DNA of 64,000 nucleotides from positions 1 to 64,000 of the forward strand of contig JAKOGH010000861.1 of assembly GCA_024811115.1 (NCBI GenBank), given 5' to 3'. The position numbers were made by a program, and so were the translations under genes. The notes beneath the pieces were generated by a model that was not told the origin of the DNA, made no database searches, and saw only the letters and a program-made list of their open reading frames with translations. Within the stretch, counting starts at the first letter, position 1. Every line of letters starts with the position of its first letter. Source of the DNA: Terana coerulea. Its lineage: Eukaryota > Basidiomycota > Agaricomycetes > Polyporales > Phanerochaetaceae. Shown in pieces: positions 14,838-25,922 of the stretch.

Positions 14838-16264
14838 ATGGCGTCCTTCACCGTGTCTGCTTGTCTGCTACTGTTGGCTATGCTCTGGACTCTGGTTCAC
14901 GCAGAGCTTAATCATGTAGCTGATCTTGACGGGCTCCTTGCTGGTTTAGACGACTTAGGTTATACCAACTTTGCATCTGCGGTCGAACAAGCCAGTCCAG
15001 ACTTACTCTCGTCGCTCCTTGATATTTCCCAGTTCCATACTCTATTTGTGCCTGATAATGATGCTTGTGAGTAGTCCAAATCTTTATCAACCATAGAACA
15101 CTACTCATCTCATGATTTACATAGTCAGCACCCTCTATGCCTACGCAGGCTCCTTATCCAACGAGACTGTATCTTTATCGACACTCGCTTCTTATCATAT
15201 CGCAGACGGAATTTGGCTTTCAGAGGACCTCTCAAACGACACTCTCATTTCCACGGCGACTCAAAACGGGAACTTCTCCTTTTCGACCAACGGCGACAAA
15301 CTGTTCACGGTAACCCTCAACGGCATTACAGCAAGCATAGTCCGCTCCGACATCTTGGTGAATAACAATGTGGTGCACATCATTGACCAAGTTCTCTACA
15401 ACGTCTCGAATTTGGGCGAGTCGCGGAACGGCGCGAGCTCTACTCAAACTCTCGTTGGCGGAGAGGCTATGAATAGCGTCGCGCCGGCGGCTAGCTCCTG
15501 CAGGTAAGCTGAAGCCCCTTGTACCGTAAACTGCGCAGCTTAAGAGTTCTGTCGTACAGTGCTGCGTGCGAAATGGCCAAGGCAACACCCAATGTTCCAT
15601 ACAGTGTCTTAATCACGATCGTCGCCATCCTTTTCGCTGTCGCTTGTGTGCCAATCTTGGTGTACTACATCTTGATGCACCGTCGTGCATGGCGTGGAGC
15701 TCCTGAGGACTTAGAAGATCTACCACCTGCGTACGACCCTACCTCTTCAACCCTGCGTCCTACTCCGTTCTATACACCCGCCTGGCCATCCATGTCGAAC
15801 TTTGCAGACATTGAGGCCAATCTGTCGCAGCCCAGATCACACAATGTCTCAGGTCAGTTGTCGGATGTTATTGCATGGACAAGTCGGCTAACATGATGGG
15901 TCCGCAGCTCCTCCGCAAGCGAAGACATGTTCAGAGAAATCCGCCTCAAACGTTCTAACATACCGCCCAGTCATCGACATCAGGCGCAGCGTCGCCTCTC
16001 AAGGTTTGTCATTTTCGATCGAGTTCATGACCGTGTCACTTAGAAACCTCCGTATCTACAGACTCTCAGAAAGATGAAGATATCTCACGGCCTGTTCCTC
16101 AAGCGATCCCGCCGGCACGCGTTGTGGACCGGGTACCTCGTGTCACTCTACGTCTCGACCAAGCTCCGCTCGTTCCGCCTGGTCTTTGGACAGAGAAAGA
16201 CTTGCCTCCCCAGTACTCGTCCCCTCAAGCAAATGGATTAGACGCATTTCGCTTCGGTTTCTGA
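14838..16264 (+). CDS. Fasciclin (FAS1) single-pass membrane protein C
   Basis: Third FAS1 membrane protein. The ATG at 14838 begins a clear signal peptide (MASFTVSACLLLLAMLWTL then VHA). One FAS1 domain follows: FHTLFVPDNDA, LSTLASYHIADGIW, TVTLNGITASIVRSDILV, VVHIIDQVLYNVS. Then come a short stalk, a transmembrane helix (VLITIVAILFAVACVPILVY near 15,610) and a cytoplasmic tail with two PPxY motifs (LPPAYDP and LPPQYSS). Unlike A and B it has a single FAS1 unit and lacks the DEVVERLL motif. Gene C therefore diverged earlier, or A and B arose by a later duplication. All exon junctions are in frame; the stop TGA is at 16262-16264. Confidence 0.8.
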
Positions 16265-16597
16265 AGTGGACTCGCACTTCGAAGTTCGTTCTCGCTGTTC
16301 AACTTGCTGTCACCTCGCATTCTTTATCGCACTCTCTGCTCTCGCTTCGTCAATCTGTCCCAATTGCTCTATTACATTCTCCTTGTCTTATGCTTTCCGA
16401 CCGTCCCCTGTAGCCTTAGTATATACCTCGTAGCATAGAAACCTGGCCACTGTTGCCCGAATGTCACGGTCACAGACGTGACCATTGTAATCAGCCTCCC
16501 TTCCGCGGGGAATGTGACGCGCTTGGGCTAGCTCTCACTCATTTCACTCGAATCTTATCCGCCAATTCACACACCCCGTGCACTCTCAGGCGGCAAC
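16265..16597. other. FAS1-C 3' region and TAF7 promoter
   Basis: About 330 bp between the stop of FAS1-C and the TAF7 start. A T/C-rich segment around 16,300-16,420 is followed by an AT-rich patch (AGTATATACC near 16,420) that may be a poly(A) signal region or a weak TATA. No gene is seen. Confidence 0.4.
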
Positions 16598-18314
16598 ATG
16601 GAAGACGACGATCTCATCGTTGTGGACGACGACGTCTCACAGCCCATGTCCCAGACCCCCGAGGCCGGGCCCAGCTCGAGCTCCGCCGCCCCGACGCCTG
16701 CAGCAGGCGCAGGCATCCGCTCCTCCCTGCGGCGGCGGCACACCCCGCCCTCGTACGCGGCGCAGATGGAGGATACCGACACCGAGGTGCGGCGCACGCG
16801 CTCGTCGACGTACAGGAACAGCGGGAACCGGCCGGCGCCGAAGCTCAAGCTCAAGCTGAGCGAGAAGGCCGCGGCGCAGGCCCCCGGGATGTCGTTCCTG
16901 GGCCCGTATGACAGGGAGCTCGACTCGGACGACGAGGACTTGGTGTTTGAGGAGCAGTTCATCCTGCGGATGCCGCCCGGGGAGGATTGCGACAAGTTAA
17001 GGAAGGCAGTGGCCGCAAGAGAGGTTGGTAATGATGTGTGGTTCAAGTTTAAGGGTGCGCATGACTTTCCTGGCTGGAGCTGCCAGTGTACTCAGGCTTG
17101 AGACACAGACTCGAGACGAGCTATGTTCCATGTTGACAAGACAACTTACTCCGCGAAGCTGGTGGACTTGCCATGTATAATAGAATCGCAGAAGACTTTG
17201 GACAACAAGCAAATGTTCAAAGTCGCCGACATATGTCAGGTTGCGTCTTTGTTTCACTCTACAATCGCCTGTGCTGACATCTTTAGCTCATAGATGCTCG
17301 TGGTTGAGCAGCCCATACCCGACGAAAGCGAGTTCATGGATAACAAGAGCTTCAACATTGACCAGTACATTTGGCCCCATGGTATCACTCCCCCGCTGCA
17401 TCACGTACGTAAGCGAAGATTTCGCAAGCGGATAAATCGACGAGTACGTGTATTTGATAGTTACAGCGTATGCCCCACTAACAGCGGTTTCAGACAATTG
17501 AAACTGTAGAACAAGAAGTCGAGAGGTTGCTGGAGGAAGACGAACTTGCAGACGAAGTGCAATATGGTGAGCCTTAAAATCTCACCCTGTACAGATTTTT
17601 TAGACGTCTTTTAGATGTGCTTGAGAACGTAAACCCAGATCTCTCAGACTCCGAGTATCTCGAACACGAGAATATCGTGGAACCTGCCACGCCAGGCTTC
17701 GGCGGCTCCGAGGCAGGCGACATGCCCACACCTGGCGCAGACCTCGGCGGAGACGAAGGTGACCAAGATGAAGGCGATGAGGAGGGCGAACACGGCGAGG
17801 GCGAGTTCGACGCAGAGCTGGCTGCGGAGCTGGACCAGGCGCTTTTGGACAACTTGGAGGACGAGGGCGAGGAAGGGGATGACGAGGACGACGAGGATGA
17901 TGACGACGAGAGTGATGAAGACGATGAAGACGACGACGACGAGGCTGTACAGGCAAAGAAGCTCCTCAACGAGGAAATCCGAGACTTGGAGGCGGCTGTG
18001 GCTAAGAAGAATCACGAGATTACGAGCTCGGCAAATCCACTCATTCGAGTACGTCTCACAATTCATTCTAGCAGTCTGTCATAACTGAGCGCATGAAACA
18101 GCGTCGGTTCGAGGACGCATTGCGCAAGCTGCAGGCAGATTTGGACACCAGGCTTGCGCAGCGAGACGAGATAAAGGAGAAGCTGCGTCTGCAGAAGGAA
18201 GGCGGTACGAACGGCGCTGTAGGCTCCGAGGGTGGGGACGGGGATAATTCCAGCGATGACGGGGAAGATTTATTCGGGGATGCAGACGGCAATGCGATGG
18301 ATACGAGCCAATAA
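16598..18314 (+). CDS. TAF7: TFIID subunit TAF7
   Basis: General transcription factor subunit of TFIID. The ATG at 16598 opens an acidic/Ser-rich leader. The conserved TAFII55 N-terminal domain begins with FEEQFILRMPPGEDCDKLR and continues over introns with RRAMFHVDKTTYSAKLVDLP, CIIESQKTLDNKQMFKVADI and MLVVEQPIPDE. A long acidic region (Asp/Glu runs encoded at 17,820-17,945) and a coiled-coil C-terminus (RRFEDALRKLQADLDTRLAQ) follow, with the stop at 18314. This order matches known TAF7 proteins. Five to six introns, all in phase. It converges on GAA1 with 33 bp between the stop codons. Confidence 0.93.
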
Positions 18315-18347
18315 ATTACAATGCTATGGCTGCGCCATAAAGTTTTC

Positions 18348-20789
18348 TCACTGAGAGAGTGCCGATACGATGCCAGCCTGTAGCACTAGAGGGGTGTATA
18401 CTATACATACGAACGGCGCAAACCACACACCCAGCACCTGCCAATCCCATATAGCTTGCTTCCAGCTCGCCCGGTGTGAAGAGGAGCCACCCAAGAGCAA
18501 GACCAGAGTACAGCAGAAACTTGGCAAGTCCGGTGACGCGGGTTGTCGATGGAGAGGAGAGGGATAGTGGGAGTCCCATGAGAACAGCAAGTGTGGCAGC
18601 GAGGGAGAAATTGAGCACGGACGTGATGGAGATAACAGTTGAAGCGAGACAAAGGTTAAAGCACTTCAGTATTTTGGAGCTTGGAGCTTCCGTAGCTTCC
18701 GATGCAGAGCGAACCCATGCAGTAGGGATGAACCCTAGGAAGGTTGCACTCGAAAATGCTATGAATCGAGAAAGCTGATGGAGGATCTGTGAGTTTCACG
18801 GCGAACAATGCGAGCAAAGTATCTTACCGTTCCTTGAGACCCTGCACTTGACTGCGTGTAGAGGTAGAACAGCGCAACACCTAGCGCATGTGTGTAAATC
18901 ATAGCGAACAGAGCCGGGACAATGGGCCTGCGCCGTTCAAGCCATTCCGGCGTCGGTAAGTCGTGTTTTTCCTTTGGCTTCTCAGGTAGGTGGTCCTCGG
19001 CCTTGATCCAACGCGCCGAGACCCACTCACCCATGCCCCCAAACAGCATGGCGACGCTGACGAGAATCGCACTGGGTAGGTAGCTTCCAATCTTCATGAA
19101 CGTGGTGGTGCCCACGAGGAGGTAAAAGAAGAACGACGCGTGCAGGCGTTCCAACAGGTTGTTCATAGTGCGCAACGTGGATTCGACCACTCTAGACCGG
19201 GTTTAGCGGCACCGCAAAAGTGCTGCATGCGAGCGGACTTACCGTCCAATTGCGTGGAATCCATGAGGTCCGTGCGCAGGAACTGCAGATAAAGTAATGG
19301 CATCGATGCGGAACCTACGAACGAGGTAATGAGATCGTAGAAAAGAGTTTCATGAAGCGAACGGACATACTGGTGTAGCAACCCGTGCACACCACTCGCT
19401 CTACCACGGGCCTGGTATCCAACGTGTCGAAGAACGTTCTGGGCTCGGTATGCGTATTCCTTCGTAGCAGAACTTCCCTTCAAGCTACTGGGTAACCACT
19501 TGGGTACGAGGTCCAGCTGGCGGTCCGGGAATTCGTGATGATCGAAGTGGTCATATACAAGCACGGGGACGCCTCCCGTATACCTTGCGATGTGTTGGAA
19601 AGAATTGATCAAGTCTTGGTTTGGTAACCGTCCATTGAGGCCCTCTGTACCGGAGATAGTATCAGGCCGTCCCAGCTGTGGTACCATTACGTACCGAAGA
19701 ACACGCCCAGATGGGAGAAAGAGTGTCCTGGGTAGTCAATGTTCAGGGCGGTCCAAATTACGCCAGAGGCGAGCTCGAGTGGATCTGCATGCAGGTCTTC
19801 GATCAAGAATCTGCGTCAGCTGAATGATATTAAGGGCAAGCTGTGGTGCGCTCAACTGGACTGCGAAACTCCATGATACGAGCTGATAAATGCCTGCATC
19901 CCGTCCAAATAACCGTCGCTGACTACGAATACGAGATCTTTTGCCCATAAAGAATACCCTGCGACCAGTTCCATGAGGCTCTTCTACACGCGAAAAGCAT
20001 GCAGCATACCTTTCAAGAAGCTAGCCAGAGAAAGGACAGTGGCGATTCCCCGGAGGTTTGAAGTACCATCGCCTTCTCCGGTGCGACTCAACCTGGAGGC
20101 ACTTATTATCATCGCTTCCGTACCCGATGCGCGTGGTGAAGAAAGCGCCGCGTATGCATTCGTACCATTGAACATCTGTACAACCAGTCAACCGACCAAG
20201 CGAAAGGCGGCGAGGCTGGTACCACGTACCCCGGACGAAGTTGCGAAGGAATAGCCCTGCGTGGAGCTCGGTATCCCGAGTTTTCGAAACTCAGTTGAGA
20301 TGAAGGTTGCGGTTCTACATGCGTGTCAGACGACGAAGCTTCGGCCTGCGGGATGGTGGTAACCTCACTCATGGCTTGACGCGTTCCGATTCCACAATGC
20401 CTCCAGTTGATCCAAATACCGATCCGCACGATGAACATCAGCCCAGTTCCAGTACGTATTCACCTGAAATGGGTTTAGTGACACATTTCGTAAGGGTTCA
20501 CGAGTTATTACTTGGCCTGGTTGTAACGCATTCTCGTCAATATATGTCCGCTGGCCATGCAGTGAAGAAGGAATTGTCAACATCCATAAATAGCCTGCTA
20601 CAAAGAGCACTAGTCTAAATAATATTGAGAAATCCAGGAAGTCTTGACCTTGATGACCGCTTACCTCAGAGTAGGGAGAGTTCGCCATGTCAGGTCTGCG
20701 AGGGCTTTCCTTCGGCGTATGCGAGTAAGATTGCCATCTCCTTCGCCTCTTAGCCGAGCTCGCAGTTTAGCCACGAGTCCTAGAGCCAT
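18348..20789 (-). CDS. GAA1: GPI transamidase subunit GAA1
   Basis: Membrane subunit of the ER complex that attaches GPI anchors to proteins. The start ATG at 20787-20789 gives a basic cytosolic leader, then the first membrane helix (FRLVLFVAGYLWMLTIPSSL) and lumenal domain (QRTYIDENALQPGQV, NTYWNWADVHRADRYLDQLE). Later pieces include MVPQLGRPDTISGTEGLNGR, HIARYTGGVPVLVYDHFD, LFYDLITSFVGSASMPLLYL and multi-pass C-terminal helices (RLHASFFFYLLVGTTTFMKI; VCIVYTPLVLQAGIVSALSQ at the stop, 18348). About eight introns. One frame change occurs between 18,470 and 18,490 within the last helices; both sides match the family, so I take it as a sequence error. It shares a 197-bp divergent promoter with USP48. 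Confidence 0.9.
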
Positions 20790-20986
20790 GGGAACGTATC
20801 ACTCTCTAGCCCCGATGGCTGAGCCTGGAGACTGACGTTGGTGGTAGTTAGTGGTGGTGGTGGTGAGGGCAAGAGTTGTGTTATTATAGACGCGTGATTC
20901 AGAGCATGCCGAGCCCCGAAACTCATTCCGCGACCACCACCTGCCACCACCTGCCACCACCTGCCACTGCACGGTGCTCTCGCTCA
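20790..20986. promoter_or_regulatory. Short divergent GAA1/USP48 promoter with simple repeats
   Basis: 197 bp separate the two start codons. Next to GAA1 is a GGT/GTGGT-rich run (about 20,836-20,870). Next to USP48 are three head-to-tail 10-bp units CTGCCACCAC (about 20,937-20,966). The G-rich and C-rich runs are complementary in part (GGTGG against CCACC) and could pair. Regulatory function is inferred from position only. Confidence 0.5.
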
Positions 20987-23900
20987 ATGCCACCCAAACG
21001 TCCTCGACGCGCTTCACCTACTGCCCAAGGCCTACCTGCGGGCGAAAGACTGAAACGCGCGAAATTATCTGGCAATGACTACTACCTGGCCTGGAGTTGG
21101 GTCGGTACTGAGGTCACCAACGTCGCGGAAATAACTCAAGAACACCGTCTAGCTACGTGTGGTCTATCGGACAAAAACTCTCATCCATTTTGTGCAAATA
21201 AATACGCTGAATCCTCGACGTCTCCTACAAGCCCCCCGAAGTCCGAGCATATTCAAACCGCACAAGCTAGTGGCGAGCTGGAAGACGACGTCATAGTTGT
21301 CTCAGACGATGAATCATGTCCGTGCGATAGCAAATTGTGTAGGGCGAATCCAAACTGTCTGAATTATCTTGGCCAGGACAAATGGGAGAATGAAGGTATG
21401 TCTGTTGAGTGAGTGAGCGAGAGGTGCACTTGGCTATAACCACGACGCGAATAGGAAAGGCTAGAGACGCGTTTTTGAAAAGTGCAGGCCTTGGGCCGGA
21501 CCCTAGCATGAATTCCAGAGCTTCTGGAAGTCTTGTAGGGTTGAAGGTACGCGCATATAAATTGGTTCTGTCATGAGCTCATCCAAGAAATTTTGTCAGA
21601 ATCTCGGAGCGACTTGTTATGCAAATGCGTTGTTGCAGGTGGGGTCAAAAGCAAGATGATGAAGCTGCTGTTGACGGATGAATAGGTGTGGTTTCAAGAT
21701 CTGCCTTTCCGCTCAGGGGTCTACCAGTGCGAACCTAGTCAAGATAGGGAGCACCAGTTTGCCGTGAGCACAGTTCGAAGAATGGCCGGTAAATATAACA
21801 CTGACGCGCTTGTAGGAGTCCCCTATCTTTCAGTTGCAAGTAACTTTCGGTGCTATGCAGCTTACCAAACAAGCCGTCTTTAACCCTATCAAGCTCGTGG
21901 AGAGCCTCAAGTTGCGAACCACGGAACAGCAGGATGCACAGGAGTTGGTCATCTATTTACGTCTGCTGAACTTGGGCTTATGAAGGCTTTACAGGTTCTC
22001 GAAACTTTTCATGGCGCATTTGGACTCCGAATTCCAGAAGCAAGTCAACCCCGACCTGAAGAGCTTGATCGCAAACCAAGTATGTCTGTGTCTATGCGTA
22101 TATATGCGCGCATATATTGACGTTTGCTCCAGTTCCAGGGTAAACTTGTGTATACCACCGTTTGTTCGAGCTGCCATACCCGCTCAGAGCGAGAGAGTGA
22201 ATTTCTCGAGCTTGAGCTGACTCTTCAGGTAAGTCGCTTGGTGATCGAAGCACGCATCAGCACCCTTACTCGGTGTGTCTCCATAGAATAATAGCAAACT
22301 AGAGCAGCGGCTTGCGGCCTCGTTGGAAGCGGAGAAGCTCGAGGGGGATAACCAGTTTGTCTTCTTCCATCCCTATCAACGGCACATGTTACTAACTTCA
22401 CACCAGATATCTGTGCTCGCAGTGCGTCAGCCTGCAAAACGCCAAGCGACACACGGAACTGCGCGAATTACCTCCCGTCTTGCATTTCTCTCTGTTGCGC
22501 TTTGTATACGATCTCTCTACCATGGAACGCAAGAAATCGAAACATACGGTGTTATTTCCGAAGACACTGGACATGGATCAGTACTTGAGCACCGTTTCTG
22601 GAGGTAACAGGAAACGAAAGCATGACAGTGGAAGCAAGTATCATCTTCGTGGCGTCCTACTGCATAAGGGGCCGAGTGCATATCATGGGCATTATGAGGC
22701 CCAGATCTTCGACGTGAAGTGAGCCTTCCCGACATGTACTAACTTTCTCCATGAGAAACCATACTAATATTTCTCAGGAATCGAGCGTGGTATCAGTTCA
22801 ATGACGAGGTTGTGACGAAGATAAACTCACTGGGGCCACAAGTGAAGTCGAGTGCGTCTACTATGGACCAGAAGGGCAAGGGCAAGCGAGTCACTTCCAG
22901 GGTTTACAATAGGAAGCCAACTTAGCAGCGCTGTTTATAGGGCAGCGAAGGCGAAAGTAACCCAACCAGCCAAGAAGACAACGCGAGTCAATAGCGATGT
23001 GGAGGTTCTCGCGTATGTTATACCGTTCTGCTTCAGATCCCCCGCTCATCGATAATGGATAGCAGCGGAAGCTTTGAGGGCAAATCCGAACCGCAGCCGT
23101 CTGAGGACTCAGAGTGAGTGCATGAGCACATGTGACATCTGGCTCAGACTCAAATTTTGTAGCCACATCTCGTCGAGGGACGCATATATGCTGATCTATG
23201 TTCGCGCATCGAACAATCCGATGGAGCAGTCCAGCGTGACTCTCGAGCCCAAACCACCAGAACGAGCCAGGCAGGTTGTGGAAGAGATCGACGCGGAGCA
23301 TGAGAAAGCTTGTTCAGAATACGTCACCAAGTGAGTGCTGGACTACTGGCTAACAGAAATGACCTAAAGTTCATGACCTTCAGAGAGAAGGACGCTGAAG
23401 ACCGGTTCAAGGAGAAGAGACGTCTGGTCATGGACATCTACCGTCATTGGAACGTCTCCAACGACTTCGAAGATTCTGTTGTTGTCAGCCGACAAGCGCT
23501 GGAAGCTTGGCTCGCTCACCCGTTTGCTAAACACTCCGACCAGAAGAGTCCATTGTTGACCTTTGGTGAGTACTACTGTTTTCATGTGCACGCATATCTT
23601 GAACATTGTTTAGAGACGGACGGTTGCACGATATCCAATAACGATATAACATGCGAGCACGGAAAGCTTGATCCGAAGAAAAATCAAAGTATGAAACGTG
23701 TCAAGAGGGTGGGTGCTATTTCTGAGCCGTTCCTGCCTTCTGTTCACCAACAGTTTGCAGAACGCATATGACCGCATACGTTTGGAAGACAAGTGTGGCA
23801 TAGAGCCTACACTGTCGCTAGAGGGCGACGGTGATATCTGCGAATGCTGCTTCAACCGGATCTTCACTGGTCAGCCTGCCATGCTTGTAAGCATCTTGTC

Positions 23901-25640
23901 AATACTGAAAGTCTGATTTTCTTGTAGAGCGATTATATGAGGTTGAGCACCCGCGGCTTGTGGCACTGTTCGACGAGGTTGCACCATTCGATGAGGGTGC
24001 TCTTGCATATTGGATATCGAAGCCATGGCTCAAAGGTGCGTTTCCATTGCGAAACAGACCGAAACGCATTGACAAGGACGTATCAATAGCTTGGAGATCA
24101 GCGAAGCCGAAGCTACACACCTATGGCGATGCAGATCCTCCTCCAGACGATGCCGAGTTCGCTCATCATGTGAATTGTGAGCACGGTGGGCTTACATCGA
24201 ATATGATATCACGCAAACGGATATCATCTCAGGTATGTCTGGTCGTCGTTATGCAGGCATGTGTGCCGCACTCACTGATAACATTCAGGCGTACGAACTC
24301 CTCAGGGGTGTGTTTCCGGATTGGATGACATTCTCCACTACGGATGAAGTGTGTGCTGTCTGCGAGGCACAAGTGCAGATATCGAAAGAGGGAAAGCGGG
24401 AGGCCAAAATTCAAGCCGAGGAAGAGAAGGTCAGCGTGATTTGATTTTGTTGCGTGTGTCTACGTTAACGTTTCATAGGCGAAACTGAAGCACATGCACG
24501 ACAATGCGCTTTCAGGCAACACTACTCTGTTGGAGAACGTGCCGTGCGCGCTCATTCCAGCGCAGTTCGTCCGAACTTGGAGGCAATGGGTATTCCATCC
24601 AGGGAACGAGCGTCCGGTAATCGTGGATACCTCCCAGTACCTGTGCGAACATGGGCTCCTTGTGGTCGATCCAAATTCCCTCAGCGACATGGACAGTACT
24701 GTTGCTGTTGTCATGCGCACTGAATGGCTTACACTAGAAAAACTGTAAGTTCACTTCCATCCCTGAGTGATATAACCAGTTCACGTGACACTCGGGGAAG
24801 CTATTCCTGCGGACCTCTGATTGCACTAGAGAACACAGGCAGCGTGTGGACGCACGAGCCATCTGTATGTGAGCCATGTCGCCGTAAGAGGTGTGTAAGT
24901 CCTACCATGTCAACTTGTTCTTCCTGAGGCGGTATTTGTAGGAAGTCCACATTCGAGAAGACCGAGCTTACTATCCGGGTTCTGCGAGCAGAGGACCCCA
25001 TCCCGACACCTGACGCCTTCGCTAAGCAAGCGTCCCAGCCGCAAGAGACACAACAGACTGTCGTTACGTATGGATCTCGGAAGGCCGGAAATCTACGTCA
25101 ATCAAGACGCATACGTCAAGTCAAGCAACTCGGACGGCGAAGAAAGCTCACCGTCACACCGCAGACGTCGGTGAAGGATTTGAAGGTCCAGGTATGCTTT
25201 TTGGTGACGTTATAGTTCTCTTAACCACAATCGGCTTCCAGATACAAGATGAGATGGACATACCAACCATATATCAACGGGTGTTTTATCAAGGGCGCGA
25301 ACTGGACGACAACTCAGTCACGCTTACTTCGCTGGGCGTGCTGACCAACGACACTATGGATCTGAAAGAAGAATCGGAGGATATTGATCTACTTGCATCT
25401 GACTCTGAAGACGTGGTATCGAGGAAGCCTCGGGAAGAGGGTGAGGGATTCAATGGAACACTGCTGGGGTACAGCAGTTCGGCCAGTGCCTCCCCTTCGC
25501 CATCGGAGCACGGGGACGATCGTACTCTTGATATGGATAGCTTGAGGATTAATTGTCCGGCATGCACTTTTCACAATACTCCAGATGCCTTGTCTTGCGC
25601 CATCTGCGAGACCGCGCTCGATAAAATAGCAGATAATTAG
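20987..25640 (+). CDS. USP48: USP48-type ubiquitin-specific protease
   Basis: Cysteine protease that removes ubiquitin; animal USP48 acts in the nucleus on histone and NF-kB substrates. The start at 20987 gives a basic, probably nuclear leader (MPPKRPRR) and an acidic stretch (DDVIVVSDDE). The USP domain has the Cys box NLGATCYANALLQ near 21,610, VWFQDLPFRSGVYQCEPSQ, QDAQEFSKLF over an intron, zinc-binding CSSCHTRSE and CSQC, and the His box SAYHGHYEAQIFD near 22,690. Repeated DUSP-like segments follow (CEHGKLDP; VNCEHGG; FVRTWRQWVFHPG; YLCEHGLLVV), each with the CEHG signature. A ubiquitin-like domain (VFYQGRELDDNSVTLTSLGV) and a terminal RanBP2-type zinc finger (CPACTFHN...CAIC) end at 25640. 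Around 20 introns. The architecture agrees with USP48 except for the terminal finger, which is notable. Confidence 0.92.
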
Positions 25641-25922
25641 ATACCCGGTTTCATTTCATTTGTCTTCGGAGAATTACAATGGTTCAACATAGTACACTGA
25701 ACGAAGGGTGGACAACAAGCAATGCAGTGATAATGAATATCTTCTATGCCGACGGCGACAGACAAAATACTATGACAACGTTAAACAGCGAATAAGCACG
25801 ACGAGTCAGTAGCTAAAAGGACTAAGCATTGCGGCCCCCAACATGTCATATAAATATAACACACAAATCCGCGGGAGACAACCCATAAGAAACCGACCTT
25901 GCTTTTGCTTCTGATGAGCCAG

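Noticed and set aside
17820..17945. GA-rich tract that looks like a microsatellite
   Set aside because: It is in frame and encodes the acidic region of TAF7.
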